64,000 nucleotides of DNA from Photobacterium rosenbergii (GCF_003026455.1 NZ_PYMB01000001.1:62001-126000); one strand, 5' to 3'. Shown: positions 8,758-19,227, counted from the stretch's first letter. The notes: generated by a model not told the origin, from the letters alone. Made by a program: numbers and translations.

Positions 8758-10509
8758 CTACTCATCCGTCCAAACATTTTTGAAGTCAGGCCAAGACCAG
8801 TCGGTCATTGTTACTCCCTGCAACACACCTCGCCAACGCAAGGTCTGCCTGTGATGAAACAGTGGCGTTAGCCAATTTTCATACTGCATTGTTGTCCCGA
8901 TAGATTCGAGTTTATTCAGATAACCACCCACATCGCAGTTTTGGCGGATATCGCCTAACTGCTCATTGAGCCAGCACTTGGCCTCGCTTGATAGGCCGTG
9001 GTGCAGGATAGGGTTAGAGCAAAACCATCGAAAGACCGATACCGGCAGGTTGTCATCCACATTTAAGCTGGCTATCACGATTGCTTCTTCCAACACGCCT
9101 TGTTCAGCCTGCTGGTGCAGTTCGGAGAAAGGGTAGACATTGACCTGACTGGCGATGCCCATTTGGTTTAATTTTGCGCAGAGTGCATTGGCACAATCAA
9201 GGATCACCAGATGATCATAGGCCGCTATATCTAGCCTGTCTGGAAGTGGTGTTTGTTCCATTTCTTGCGGTTGAACCTTGGTCCAGCCCGGCAGCAAACT
9301 GTTTGCAGGCTCTGAGGCTAGCAGCAATTCAGATAAACCCTCTCGAGCGAGGATCAAGCTAGGGGAAAATAGCTTACTTAGGTATTTTCTTTGTGCGAAG
9401 CTGAGGGGGTGCGGTTTAGAATTCATATTGAACAATAAATAGATACAGCCATTTTCGATACGCGACTGTGAGCTGTTTGCCTCTGCATCATTAGTTTTTA
9501 ATAGGTGTGCAGGGTGTTCTATGGGGGCGTTTGAACTATCTTGACCACTGCGGCTAAATTGGATCCGCTCGCTTGGGGTTTGGTCAAACTGCCAGATAGT
9601 CACTGTATCGGTCAGCGAACGAAGTGAGAAGTAATGCTCAAATGCCTGCAGGCGAAGCCGTTTGTCTGATTGCTCTATTACCTGAAAGGGGCCGCAGCCA
9701 TCAATGCTATCGCTCTGGTTATTGGCTAGCTGTAGCGGTGGCTGAATGGAATAACGCAGATCTGACAGCAAGCCGGCAAACCCTAAATCAGGCGAGTCTA
9801 GCTCAAAGGTGACACATTGATGGCTGGCTGAGGTTTTTACCAGATGTGATAGTTCTTGCCGGTATTCTGGCAAGCTTTTTAGTTGGTTAAACAGTTCGCT
9901 GATCAGGGGGGCATCAATAGGTCTGGTTGAGTGGAACCGGAGTTGAGGCCGGATATAGAACCGCCACACCGTAGCGTCTTCATTGTGCTGCCAATGATGA
10001 GCCAATTGTGGATGGATTTGTCCAGTTTCGTCGCAGGATGTCAGGCACGCATAGACTTGGCGAACCAAAAAACGCTCGCTATTGCGAAGCGGTTTGTGCG
10101 GCAGTAAATGGCTGAAAATACGTTGGTAAGTCAGTTGGATATGTAGCTGGCCTTCACGCAGCGTTGCTCCAGAGGTTTGCTGAAGCAAGGCAGCGAATTG
10201 GTTTTGGTCCCCATTGACCAGTTCAAGCGCCTTTTTATATTGCCCACCCTCGATCATTCGCTTGGCAAGCTGTTGCTGTAGCTCCATAAGTGAAAAGCGA
10301 AGGTGTAAAATAGAGCGTTGATTTCTTCCCACTTTGGGGGTCCAGCTCAACCATCCTCTCTCTTGTAGCTGTTGCAGAAGTGTCCTGCTATGACGGGGCG
10401 TGGTGCAGAGCACCTCTGCGATTTCGGCCAATGAGGTAAAGTTATCCTGTTTGGCTTCGAAGGAAAGCAAACGGGAGTAGTACTGGAATGCTCTGTGGTC
10501 TTTCATCAA
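8758..10509 (-). CDS. SgrR-like transcriptional regulator with solute-binding domain
   Basis: A 583-residue protein with the SgrR layout. It has an N-terminal winged helix (about 1-110; EIAEVLCTTPRHSRTLLQQLQERGW) followed by an ABC-type peptide/nickel solute-binding domain (SBP_bac_5; for example RFLVRQVYACLTSCD and the WRFYIRPQLRFH segment) with no signal peptide. In E. coli SgrR senses phosphosugar stress and activates the sgrS small RNA. Here it is divergent from a 6-phospho-beta-glucosidase gene, so it may respond to the sugar phosphates handled by that enzyme. Two adjacent ATGs (10509 and 10506) are equally possible starts. Confidence 0.85.
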   Translation of the reverse strand: MMKDHRAFQYYSRLLSFEAKQDNFTSLAEIAEVLCTTPRHSRTLLQQLQERGWLSWTPKVGRNQRSILHLRFSLMELQQQLAKRMIEGGQYKKALELVNGDQNQFAALLQQTSGATLREGQLHIQLTYQRIFSHLLPHKPLRNSERFLVRQVYACLTSCDETGQIHPQLAHHWQHNEDATVWRFYIRPQLRFHSTRPIDAPLISELFNQLKSLPEYRQELSHLVKTSASHQCVTFELDSPDLGFAGLLSDLRYSIQPPLQLANNQSDSIDGCGPFQVIEQSDKRLRLQAFEHYFSLRSLTDTVTIWQFDQTPSERIQFSRSGQDSSNAPIEHPAHLLKTNDAEANSSQSRIENGCIYLLFNMNSKPHPLSFAQRKYLSKLFSPSLILAREGLSELLLASEPANSLLPGWTKVQPQEMEQTPLPDRLDIAAYDHLVILDCANALCAKLNQMGIASQVNVYPFSELHQQAEQGVLEEAIVIASLNVDDNLPVSVFRWFCSNPILHHGLSSEAKCWLNEQLGDIRQNCDVGGYLNKLESIGTTMQYENWLTPLFHHRQTLRWRGVLQGVTMTDWSWPDFKNVWTDE

Positions 10510-10719
10510 TCACTCTTAATATCAGGAACTCGTTCCTTATTTATTTTCCTTATTTTAAGGGAGGTGGCGGTCATTGGCGAGAGACTTGCTGATTGTGACT
10601 TATTTGAGGAAGAATTTAACTGAAAACGCGCTCTATTTCTTTTCCTTATATTGAAAGATACTAGCTCTATATTCAGTTTGTTGTGCCTGGCGTCAGTCGT
10701 GGGTATTTGAACATTATGA

Positions 10720-12135
<1,416 letters not shown>

Positions 12136-12158
12136 GTCGTAAATATTATTCAGTAAAT

Positions 12159-12190
12159 CAAAGCCTCACCCTATGGTGAGGCTTTGTCTA
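12159..12190. terminator. bidirectional terminator
   Basis: A perfect 12-bp stem CAAAGCCTCACC / GGTGAGGCTTTG with a 4-base loop lies between the convergent GH1 gene and the lipoprotein gene. The T run is weak on both sides. Confidence 0.75.
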
Positions 12191-12199
12191 TTTGGGGGA

Positions 12200-13612
12200 T
12201 TATTTAGACAAATCCAAATCTACCCATACCATGCGGTGGTCAGAAGACACAGACTTGCTGTGAGGGTAATCCTTGTTGAGTGATTCATCGAACACCAGGT
12301 GGTAACCGTCTTGACCTTCAACTGGCCAGAATACGCCGGAACCTTTCACTTCTAATGTTGCGGAAGGAATCACGTAATCTAAGCGCAGACCACTAGTGCT
12401 AGTAATGTTTAGTGGATGAGGGGTATTCACGTTGTCCTGCTTACAAACTTTGCTATCCAGGCAATAACGGCCGCCAAGGCTCTGAGGCGAATAGTCACCA
12501 ATTGTCGCTCGTGTATTTACCAATGAGCTATTAAGAAGATTTCCAATAACTTCTTGATCACCGTCTCCCATTTCATGATCAGCGTTTAGATCGCCTGCAA
12601 TCACAAAGTTGCTGCCAGCCGCTAGACCACCTGTATGGCCTTGGTCATCGTAGAAGTAGGTTTCTGAAGCAATATAGTCATTCCAGAACTTCAACTCGGC
12701 ACGGTTGCGCTGCGTGTTATGTTTAGCTGCGTTGTCGAAAATCGGTGGGGCAGGGTGTGAGACCAAGAAGTGAACCACTTCTTTTTCACCATTAGCTTTC
12801 GGAATGATGACAGGAATATCGGCGTGGTTTTTCGAAGAAACTGGGAATTGATCCCAAGCCATATCGGAGTACCAATTATCGCCGACTTTTTTACCTTCAG
12901 GACAGATATTAATTTTGTTGTTATCTTTATCTAGTCCTTCGCAAGTGGCAATCTTAATGTTGTCTGTCTTCGCGTTCCCTTTACCGTCAGGCATGTCCTT
13001 CCATTTGAAGTGCTGGAAAGTACGTACATTGGCTTCATCGATCTCGAATTGAGAGAATACAGCAAAGGCGTATTGGCCATGGTAGTCACCAAAGCCCCAT
13101 GCATCGTCACCAGCACGGCCTTCGATGTCGGCAATGCTGTCAGAGTTGTCTAGGTCGAAACCACTTTGCAGACCAGTATTGGTTGCTACGTTTTTCTTGT
13201 AAGCAAAGAAGATTGGTGTTTCGTCTTTTTGTGAGTACGCCAAATAGTTATCTTGGAAACCATTTAGTGCACGCATATCCTCGCCTTTACCATCGTTGTT
13301 GAACTCGGCTAGGACAAAGGCATTCGGGCGAACACGTTGGATTATTTCTGCAACATTACGAATTTGGATGACTTTTTTTGCTTTTTCGAGATCATCACCA
13401 GTTAGTGCGTTTTTATTGAAATCACGGACGAGTTGATTTTGTTCTTTGTTAGTTAGCGACATCTCTGACACTAAGTCTTCGTATGACGCTCTATCAAAAG
13501 AAAGATTGAAAGTGGCGAATCGAGCTTCAGTGTATGTCTGTACAGTGTCATCACTGTTACAGCCTGATAGAGCAGTTAGCGCAATAGAAGCCGCAATGAA
13601 AGTCTTCTTCAT
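12200..13612 (-). CDS. endonuclease/exonuclease/phosphatase family lipoprotein
   Basis: A 470-residue protein starting MKKTFIAASIALTALSGC, a lipoprotein signal with lipobox LSGC, so it is membrane anchored in the periplasm or outer membrane. The mature part shows EEP-fold elements: ARFATFNLSFD at the start, VLAEFNNDGKG, VIAGDLNADHEMGD, LRLDYVIPS and SSDHRMVWVDLDL at the end, giving the catalytic Asp-His pair and the metal ligands. Substrates could be extracellular DNA, a phospholipid or a sugar phosphate; sequence does not decide. A second ATG two codons upstream is possible. No clear Shine-Dalgarno is present at either. It appears monocistronic. Confidence 0.8.
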   Translation of the reverse strand: MKKTFIAASIALTALSGCNSDDTVQTYTEARFATFNLSFDRASYEDLVSEMSLTNKEQNQLVRDFNKNALTGDDLEKAKKVIQIRNVAEIIQRVRPNAFVLAEFNNDGKGEDMRALNGFQDNYLAYSQKDETPIFFAYKKNVATNTGLQSGFDLDNSDSIADIEGRAGDDAWGFGDYHGQYAFAVFSQFEIDEANVRTFQHFKWKDMPDGKGNAKTDNIKIATCEGLDKDNNKINICPEGKKVGDNWYSDMAWDQFPVSSKNHADIPVIIPKANGEKEVVHFLVSHPAPPIFDNAAKHNTQRNRAELKFWNDYIASETYFYDDQGHTGGLAAGSNFVIAGDLNADHEMGDGDQEVIGNLLNSSLVNTRATIGDYSPQSLGGRYCLDSKVCKQDNVNTPHPLNITSTSGLRLDYVIPSATLEVKGSGVFWPVEGQDGYHLVFDESLNKDYPHSKSVSSDHRMVWVDLDLSK

Positions 13613-14129
13613 AGTCATTGTATTTGTTGTCGTTCAGAGCCAAATGAGTGACAAAGGCTAAAGAAACTTTTTGCTTGCATCTGTTGGGTTTCAGTTTTTT
13701 GTGAGCAGTTTCAAATGTTTTTTATGAGTATGATTGAAATACAATCAAGTCAATAAAAAAGTAACCGATTGTCTGTCTAAAAACCGAGCAAGAAACCGTT
13801 TGCTTGCTGAATTCTGCAATCCATGATCTTTATCAGTTCTGGTGACATATTTTTGACTTTACAAAATAAAACGTACTGCGTACCATTTGGGGCGTTAAAG
13901 CGAAGTAGAGCAACATGCCATTGATGAATGTTAGGCTTGGATAAACTAGGCAAGAAAGTGCCATTAGCCAGTGTGAAATATTCAAGAGTATAAAAATTGG
14001 GATGTGGGTTCCAAATAGCTCAACCTTACATAACGCAGACATTAAATTTACATTTCCCTGAAGAATGGTATCAGGGTTGTGACATATTAAATATCGATTT
14101 ATCTGAAAGAAAATCTACTGGTTGCTTGT
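13613..14129. other. AT-rich intergenic region
   Basis: About 0.5 kb with no convincing gene. A 69-codon minus-strand frame (13833-14042) is open and hydrophobic but has no ribosome binding site or recognisable family, so I do not call it. The promoter for the lipoprotein gene should lie at the left end. Confidence 0.4.
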
Positions 14130-14243
14130 ATGTGTGATTATTGCAATGGGCGTCTTGTTCAAGTACGCAGAAATTGGATTCAAAAGTTGAAATTTAAGTC
14201 AATATGGAAATGTGTTGATTGTGGTAAGGAGAAAAGGCTATGA
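14130..14243 (+). CDS. tiny zinc-ribbon-like protein, 37 aa
   Basis: A 37-codon frame begins MCDYCNG and ends WKCVDCGKEKRL. Two CxxC pairs (Cys2/Cys5 and Cys28/Cys31) flank a basic stretch, as in a minimal zinc knuckle that could bind RNA or DNA. The ribosome binding site upstream is weak. Its stop codon overlaps the start of the next tiny ORF (ATGA), which argues that both are translated. I do not recognise a family; function unknown. Confidence 0.5.
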   Translation: MCDYCNGRLVQVRRNWIQKLKFKSIWKCVDCGKEKRL

Positions 14244-14335
14244 AAGATCAGAAGTTGGTTCGTAAAATTGTAAAGTCTAAGTCTATGAGTATATTAGCAA
14301 AAGCTAGAAGTAAGCACATGGTAAAAAAAACATAA
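14240..14335 (+). CDS. tiny basic protein, 31 aa, coupled to the zinc-ribbon ORF
   Basis: The frame starts inside the stop of the preceding ORF and is preceded by AAGGAG about ten bases upstream. The product (MKDQKLVRKIVKSKSMSIL at the start, MVKKT at the end) is strongly basic, with about ten Lys/Arg in 31 residues, and has no hydrophobic segment. An AT-rich hairpin follows its stop immediately. A role with nucleic acid or ribosomes is a guess from charge only. Confidence 0.45.
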   Translation: MKDQKLVRKIVKSKSMSILAKARSKHMVKKT

Positions 14336-14360
14336 AATGAGTTTATATTCATTTTTATGT
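14330..14360 (+). terminator. AT-rich hairpin after the tiny ORFs
   Basis: ACATAAAATGA and TTCATTTTTATGT can pair with one bulge and a short loop, starting at the stop codon of the 31-residue ORF. It may terminate that small transcript, though the stem is weak. Confidence 0.35.
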
Positions 14361-14493
14361 GCTCTATGTAAGACATAAAAAATGCCTCACAGCTGCTTTG
14401 GTAATTAGGATTATTCTTCTTGTTGCCATATCTGAATGCTCATTTAATACAAGCCTCCAACTGTCACATTTTTTATTGTGTATAAGTATTACA

Positions 14494-14530
14494 ATTCATT
14501 GACTTTCTATTAAATAGAAAGTCAATGAAT
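14494..14530. promoter_or_regulatory. 18-bp perfect inverted repeat upstream of malic enzyme
   Basis: ATTCATTGACTTTCTATT is repeated in inverse with a single A between the arms (14494-14511 and 14513-14530). It ends 31 bases before the malic enzyme start codon, in the leader or promoter. It could be a dimeric operator or a cruciform/hairpin in the mRNA leader. There is no T run, so it is not a standard terminator. Confidence 0.6.
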
Positions 14531-14561
14531 AACAATGATAATAATGTGAACGGAGGATCAA

Positions 14562-16277
14562 ATGACGATAGGAAAATACCTACGTTGGAAGGATGAAAAC
14601 GGCAATGAATTTAGACCCGTATCATTGACGGGGACAGAGTTGCTAAACGATCGTACCTTGAATAAAAGCACGGCATTCTCATATGAGGAAAGGGAGGCTT
14701 TTCAATTAGACGGATTGCTTCCTCCTCGGGTACAGACGTTTGAAGATCAATTGAACCGGGTCTATGACGGTTTCAGGAATGCTTCAACGGATATAGAAAA
14801 GTACCTTTTCCTGCGTGCTCTTCAAGATAGAAACGAAACCTTGTTCTATGCGCTGCTTTCCAGACACATAGAAGAAATGACCCCCATTATCTATACCCCA
14901 ACCGTAGGTAAGGCTTGTCAGGAATTTAGCCATCGCTACCAAAAAGCGCGTGGTCTGTATATTACCGAAGACAACGTCGATAACATGGACGAGTTAGCCC
15001 GCCACTTCACTGGAAAAGATATCAAAATTATCGTGGTGACCGATAGCCAAGGCATTCTTGGGCTGGGTGACCAAGGGGTTGGTGGTATGGGTATTCCCAT
15101 TGGGAAACTGTCTTTATATACCTTGGGAGCTGGTATTCACCCTGCCCATTGCTTGCCGATAGCGTTGGACATCGGTACTGATAACCAAGACTTGCTTGAT
15201 GATCCAATGTATTTGGGCGTGCCCCAGCGGCGTTTGAGAGGCGAAGATTACAAAGCCTTTATCAAAAAGTTTGTGCATCAGGTTAAACGCAATTTCCCCA
15301 AAGCGGTTCTTCAATGGGAAGACTTCAGCAAATCTAACGCCTTCGACAATCTCAATGACTATGAGGAATTCCTACCCTCTTTCAATGATGATATACAAGG
15401 TACGGGCTCGGTGGTGCTTGCTGGTATTCTTGGCGCAGCCAAAATAAAGGGCGAATCATTAGCTGAGCAGAACTATGTTGTTTATGGCGCGGGTGCTGGT
15501 GGGGTAGGTGTTGCCGACCAAATCTTTGCTGGGCTACTCAAAGAAGGTTGTTCGCATGCCACTGCCCGGGACAGAATCTTTATTCTTGATTCGCAAGGTT
15601 TGGTATTTGATGACCGTGAAGGCTTGGATGAGTATAAGAAGCGTTATGCCAAACCAAGAGCTCTCGCAGCAGGATGGTCGGTGACAGAAGATGGCAAAGT
15701 ATCGCTGACGGAATTGATTGATAACTATCCTGTTACTGTCTTGCTTGGTACAAGCGGTATTGGTGGTGCATTCAAGGAAGGGCATATCCAGAAAATGATG
15801 GAATATACCAAGCGCCCTATGATATTCCCGTTATCCAATCCAACCGCAAACTGCGAGGCCTTGCCGGAAGATATCTATCGTTGGAGTGATGGCCAAGCAA
15901 TTGTGGCGACTGGTAGCCCGTTTGGTGATGTGGCTTACAACGGGCATTCATTCCGCATTGGACAAGGTAATAATGTCTTTATCTTCCCAGGTGTTGGCTT
16001 GGCGGCAATTGTGTCACAAACCCGTAAGGTTACATTGGATATGTTCACTACAGCATCCTATGCGCTGGCTGAGATGGTCTCCGATGAAGATTTGCAAGCC
16101 GGTTGCGTGTATCCGCGAATTAGTAAGTTGAAGCAAGTCTCTTTGCATGTTGCGACGCGCATTCTCGATGATATGAAAGCTAAGGACCCTAACTGCGATT
16201 TGGCAGGAAAAGATATTAGCCATGAACTGGCTGAGCATATTTGGGAGCCGATTTACTTACCATACCGCCGAGTCTAA
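14562..16277 (+). CDS. maeA: NAD-dependent malic enzyme MaeA
   Basis: A 571-residue enzyme, close to E. coli MaeA (565), that oxidatively decarboxylates malate to pyruvate with NAD. The signature MTPIIYTPTVGKACQEF, the catalytic lysine region around LPIALDIGTDNQ, the metal-binding SFNDDIQGTG and the nucleotide-binding GAGAGGVGVA are all present and complete. GGAGG sits six bases upstream of the ATG. A terminator follows. The gene fits the C4-dicarboxylate theme of the window. The large inverted repeat just upstream is the obvious candidate control site. Confidence 0.95.
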   Translation: MTIGKYLRWKDENGNEFRPVSLTGTELLNDRTLNKSTAFSYEEREAFQLDGLLPPRVQTFEDQLNRVYDGFRNASTDIEKYLFLRALQDRNETLFYALLSRHIEEMTPIIYTPTVGKACQEFSHRYQKARGLYITEDNVDNMDELARHFTGKDIKIIVVTDSQGILGLGDQGVGGMGIPIGKLSLYTLGAGIHPAHCLPIALDIGTDNQDLLDDPMYLGVPQRRLRGEDYKAFIKKFVHQVKRNFPKAVLQWEDFSKSNAFDNLNDYEEFLPSFNDDIQGTGSVVLAGILGAAKIKGESLAEQNYVVYGAGAGGVGVADQIFAGLLKEGCSHATARDRIFILDSQGLVFDDREGLDEYKKRYAKPRALAAGWSVTEDGKVSLTELIDNYPVTVLLGTSGIGGAFKEGHIQKMMEYTKRPMIFPLSNPTANCEALPEDIYRWSDGQAIVATGSPFGDVAYNGHSFRIGQGNNVFIFPGVGLAAIVSQTRKVTLDMFTTASYALAEMVSDEDLQAGCVYPRISKLKQVSLHVATRILDDMKAKDPNCDLAGKDISHELAEHIWEPIYLPYRRV

Positions 16278-16292
16278 CTCTCGCTTAACATT

Positions 16293-16315
16293 GCCCGGCT
16301 TAAGCCGGGCTTTTT
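16293..16315 (+). terminator. terminator after malic enzyme
   Basis: The palindrome GCCCGGCTTAAGCCGGGC is followed by TTTTT, 15 bases past the maeA stop. Confidence 0.9.
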
Positions 16316-16461
16316 ACATTTCATGCCATTGATTTAGCATTTTGGGCCACTTTTCCATAAGCCGATCTGTATCTTAACAGTTTCTGAACCTTCAGGGTTA
16401 AGATGTTGTTAAAGCTTGATTTACCTAATATCTCAAGCGAGTGGCAGCTCAGGAGGTTCGT

Positions 16462-16581
16462 ATGCTTACGTCGTGCTTTCTATCAAAACTAAAGCAATTA
16501 CTTGTAATCTCATTTCTAGCCGTTTCAGGTGTCGGTTTATGGTTAATGATGATGTACCACATCTTCAGAATGGCGGCATAA
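16462..16581 (+). CDS. small membrane protein, 39 aa
   Basis: The frame reads MLTSCFLSKLKQLLVISFL and then AVSGVGLWLMMMYHIFRMAA. A near-perfect AGGAGG lies five bases before the ATG, much stronger than for most genes here. One transmembrane helix (about residues 12-33) with basic residues on the N-terminal side predicts a single-span inner membrane protein. I know no family; such small proteins often modulate a membrane partner, but none is identified. It lies between maeA and a convergent DUF3392 gene. Confidence 0.6.
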   Translation: MLTSCFLSKLKQLLVISFLAVSGVGLWLMMMYHIFRMAA

Positions 16582-16603
16582 TGGCTATGGTGTCACAGGC
16601 TAG

Positions 16604-16939
16604 TTAAACTTGTTGGCGGTGGCGTTGTGCCCATATACCAATAATAATGAACATTGAGATCACAACAGAGATAAGCCAGTGGTTAGCTAGCTGGCTTAGT
16701 TGTTTTGATAAAAAGGGTGCGGTGGTAACGATAAATAAACCGTAGCCAAAGGCATTAATCAGAATAAAAATCATCGTCCTGATGATAAAGTTGGTGCCAA
16801 TAAGCTGCTTTCTCATAAAACGGTTAATATCAGCAGCAAACATAACGAGAACACAAGTAATAGCTGCTGTTGATATGTCATCGATCCACGGTCTAATCCA
16901 ATTTCCGACATCCGCAATCAATGAAGTGATCATTTCCAT
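16604..16939 (-). CDS. DUF3392 family membrane protein
   Basis: A 111-residue inner membrane protein. The pattern (NWIRPWIDDISTAAITCVLVMFA, then ADINRFMRK, then RTMIFILINAFGYGLFIV, ending in IGIWAQRHRQQV) matches DUF3392, known in Vibrio, Shewanella and Pseudomonas and of unknown function. Three hydrophobic segments are visible, at about residues 22-38, 52-72 and 86-104. It is convergent with the small membrane ORF at 16462 and divergent from arfB. Confidence 0.75.
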   Translation of the reverse strand: MEMITSLIADVGNWIRPWIDDISTAAITCVLVMFAADINRFMRKQLIGTNFIIRTMIFILINAFGYGLFIVTTAPFLSKQLSQLANHWLISVVISMFIIIGIWAQRHRQQV

Positions 16940-17117
16940 AGGTTTCTATCCAGATGTTCGCCTATTAACCTTAAAGGTATTTGACGACTCTCAAAATGTT
17001 GAAGGTATATAGGCTAAAGACGACCAGCAACTAGTCAGGATTAAGTGAATCATGGCCTAATACAAAAAAGCCAAGGGCAGGTATACTGTCCATAGAATCC
17101 ATATAGATTGATATTTT

Positions 17118-17531
17118 ATGATAGAGATTTCCAACTCAGTTCAATTAGGTGATTGGGAAGTTGAACTGACGCCTATTCGTGCCCAAGGTGCGGGTGGGCA
17201 AAATGTGAACAAAGTCTCCTCTGCGATCCATCTTCGCTTTGATATCCCTCGCTCATCATTACCGCCGTTTTATAAAGAAAGGTTGCTAGCATTATCTGAT
17301 AGCCGCATCTCCAAAGAGGGGGTTATTATCATAAAAGCCCAGCAATACCGAACCCAAGAGCAAAACCGTGAAGATGCGTTGGAGAGGTTGGTCGCTTTGA
17401 TTAAGTCTGCGGTGGTGCAGCAAAAGAAACGGAGGCCAACCAAGCCGACGCGGTCATCGCAGAAAAAGCGGATGGATAAAAAAACTCAGCGGGGTCAGAC
17501 CAAAGTCATGCGTGGCAAGGTTAAGTTTTGA
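17118..17531 (+). CDS. arfB: peptidyl-tRNA hydrolase ArfB (YaeJ)
   Basis: A 137-residue ribosome-rescue factor. The GGQ loop sits in [21 protein letters not shown] (24-44), and the basic C-terminal tail [20 protein letters not shown] is the segment that in E. coli enters the empty mRNA channel. It releases nascent chains from ribosomes stalled without a stop codon. The length matches E. coli YaeJ (140). It stands alone. Confidence 0.95.
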   Translation: MIEISNSVQLGDWEVELTPIRAQGAGGQNVNKVSSAIHLRFDIPRSSLPPFYKERLLALSDSRISKEGVIIIKAQQYRTQEQNREDALERLVALIKSAVVQQKKRRPTKPTRSSQKKRMDKKTQRGQTKVMRGKVKF

Positions 17532-17619
17532 CTTGTATTGCAAAATCAATGTTTAACACTAATGTTGTCATATAATTAGCGTTACATTGGAAAGCTTACG
17601 TTGTTCTATGGAGATAGGG

Positions 17620-18069
17620 ATGTCTGATCTGAAAACCCAAAAATTACTGCAGTTGTTTTATCGAGAATCGGAGCGGGTGAGACTGCTGGAATTGGGTAAG
17701 CTCCCAGCCCCAGATGGCAAAGAGCAGGATGAACTGCAAGTTTGGCTGACAGGTAAGCGCGACTTTTCCCTGTCTGAGCTCACTCAGCAGCATTGGATTA
17801 AAACATGTACCGCAGGCTACACCACCGAGTTGGTGCTTCACCCCAATGGCAGCTTAGATGAGTTCACTTTGTTCCGGCGTCAGAAGACGACAGGTGAGTG
17901 GCAGTTAGTCAATGGGATGCTTGAGTTGATCATTTACAAAGATGACAACCGCTACACAAGTACGGTTGTGGCTAATCAGGGAAGCAGTGTTCACTCTGCG
18001 ATTGAGTACAAAAATGATCAGTTACATGCTTATTTGAAGTTGGCACAAACACGACCTCAAGTGGGTTGA
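17620..18069 (+). CDS. conserved-looking protein of unknown function
   Basis: A 149-residue soluble protein. The N-terminal part is helical (DLKTQKLLQLFYRESERVRL), and the rest looks beta-rich (TAGYTTELVLHPNGSLDEF, then TSTVVANQGSSVHSAIEYK). I do not recognise the family. The ATG at 17620 follows GGAG at good spacing; further ATG and TTG codons upstream are in frame. It is separated from the aspartoacylase-type gene by about 130 bases, so an operon is uncertain. Confidence 0.65.
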   Translation: MSDLKTQKLLQLFYRESERVRLLELGKLPAPDGKEQDELQVWLTGKRDFSLSELTQQHWIKTCTAGYTTELVLHPNGSLDEFTLFRRQKTTGEWQLVNGMLELIIYKDDNRYTSTVVANQGSSVHSAIEYKNDQLHAYLKLAQTRPQVG

Positions 18070-18196
18070 TTGGGTATTTATTGGCTTGACCAGTGTTTTG
18101 CAGGCAACTAAATATGCATTTTTTCTGGAAAAGTACCCGCTAAGCTGGTATCAGTGAATCTAAGAAAGTTTTTGATTAATGCGAGTCTGATTCGAG

Positions 18197-19090
18197 ATGA
18201 CAGGGACGAAAAAATTGAACAAAGTCGCCATTGTTGGCGGTACCCACGGTAATGAATTTAGCGGCATTTACTTGCTACGTAAATGGCGTGAAACACCGCA
18301 GTTGGTTGAGCGAGACAGTCTTACGGTTGAAACCGTCTTCGCAAACCCTAAGGCGTTTGAAGAGAACAAGCGCTATTTAGATTGTGATATGAACCGTCAG
18401 TTTGGCCAAGATGAGCTTAACAACCCTGAGTTGGCGAATTACGAGCAAAGCCGAGCGAAAGCGATCAACGCCCAGCTAGGCCCTAAAGGGAACGCCAAAA
18501 CCGATTTTATTATCGATCTGCACAACACGACCAGCAATATGGGGCCATCGCTTATCTTGCTGCAGACAGATGCGTTCAATCGCCAGTTGGGCGCTTACGT
18601 TTCAGCAAAAATGCCTAATGCGGTTATCGTTCTGGAAGATCATGTTGCTGTTCATGAGCACTGCTTCTTGAGTTCAATTACCGAACAGGGCGTAATCGTT
18701 GAAGTTGGGCCTCAGCCTCAGTCTGTGATCCGCCAAGATGTCTTGGACTGGATGGAAGAGATGACTGGCCATATCCTTGATTTTGTCGATCTGCATAATC
18801 GTAATGCATTGCCGGATCTCCCTGCGAGCTACGACGCGTTCAAATACCACGAAACGTTGAAGCTGCCAGAAAATGCTCAGGGAGAGCGTATAGGCATGGT
18901 CCACCGAAATGTGCAAGATGCTGATTTCAAAGTGCTACGCCATGGCGATCCCATCTTTACCCTGTTTGATGGTCAGGAAATCTGTTGGGATGGGGACTAC
19001 GAGGCCTATCCACACTTCATTAATGAAGCCGCTTACTACGACAACAACCTCGCGATGTCGCTAGCTAAAAAGGTTACTGTTACGGTCTAA
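18197..19090 (+). CDS. aspartoacylase-type zinc hydrolase
   Basis: A 297-residue enzyme of the AstE/aspartoacylase group (M14 fold). The zinc ligands are seen in GGTHGNEFSG (His and Glu) and in the later His; the substrate-arginine region CDMNRQFG and DLHNTTSNMGPSL are typical, as is the VEVGPQPQ segment. Known aspartoacylases cleave N-acetylaspartate to acetate and aspartate, which would fit the aspartate genes downstream. A succinylglutamate desuccinylase role is less likely because no ast genes are near. Confidence 0.85.
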   Translation: MTGTKKLNKVAIVGGTHGNEFSGIYLLRKWRETPQLVERDSLTVETVFANPKAFEENKRYLDCDMNRQFGQDELNNPELANYEQSRAKAINAQLGPKGNAKTDFIIDLHNTTSNMGPSLILLQTDAFNRQLGAYVSAKMPNAVIVLEDHVAVHEHCFLSSITEQGVIVEVGPQPQSVIRQDVLDWMEEMTGHILDFVDLHNRNALPDLPASYDAFKYHETLKLPENAQGERIGMVHRNVQDADFKVLRHGDPIFTLFDGQEICWDGDYEAYPHFINEAAYYDNNLAMSLAKKVTVTV

Positions 19091-19140
19091 TTTGAAGGGC
19101 GCATTAACCTTCTGAAAAATAGAGCTTTGTATCAACATGG

Positions 19141-19170
19141 AAGAGGACACCTTGGGTGCTCCTCTTTTTT
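19141..19170 (+). terminator. terminator after aspartoacylase-type gene
   Basis: AAGAGGA-CACC pairs with GGTG-C-TCCTCTT, followed by a T run. Confidence 0.75.
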
Positions 19171-19196
19171 GTAGGCTTAACCCACTCAAAATGAGA

Positions 19197-19227
19197 AAAA
19201 AGCCGTAGCAATGTGTTACGGCTTTTT
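19197..19227. terminator. bidirectional terminator
   Basis: The 11-bp stem AAAAAGCCGTA / TACGGCTTTTT lies before the 3' end of the convergent dcuC gene. Confidence 0.8.

Noticed and set aside
13880..13990. GTTAGGC resembling an integron attC core
   Set aside because: No matching inverse core or imperfect palindrome could be found at the required distance.
13833..14042. 69-codon hydrophobic minus-strand ORF
   Set aside because: There is no ribosome binding site, no family and AT-rich composition that gives hydrophobic residues by chance.
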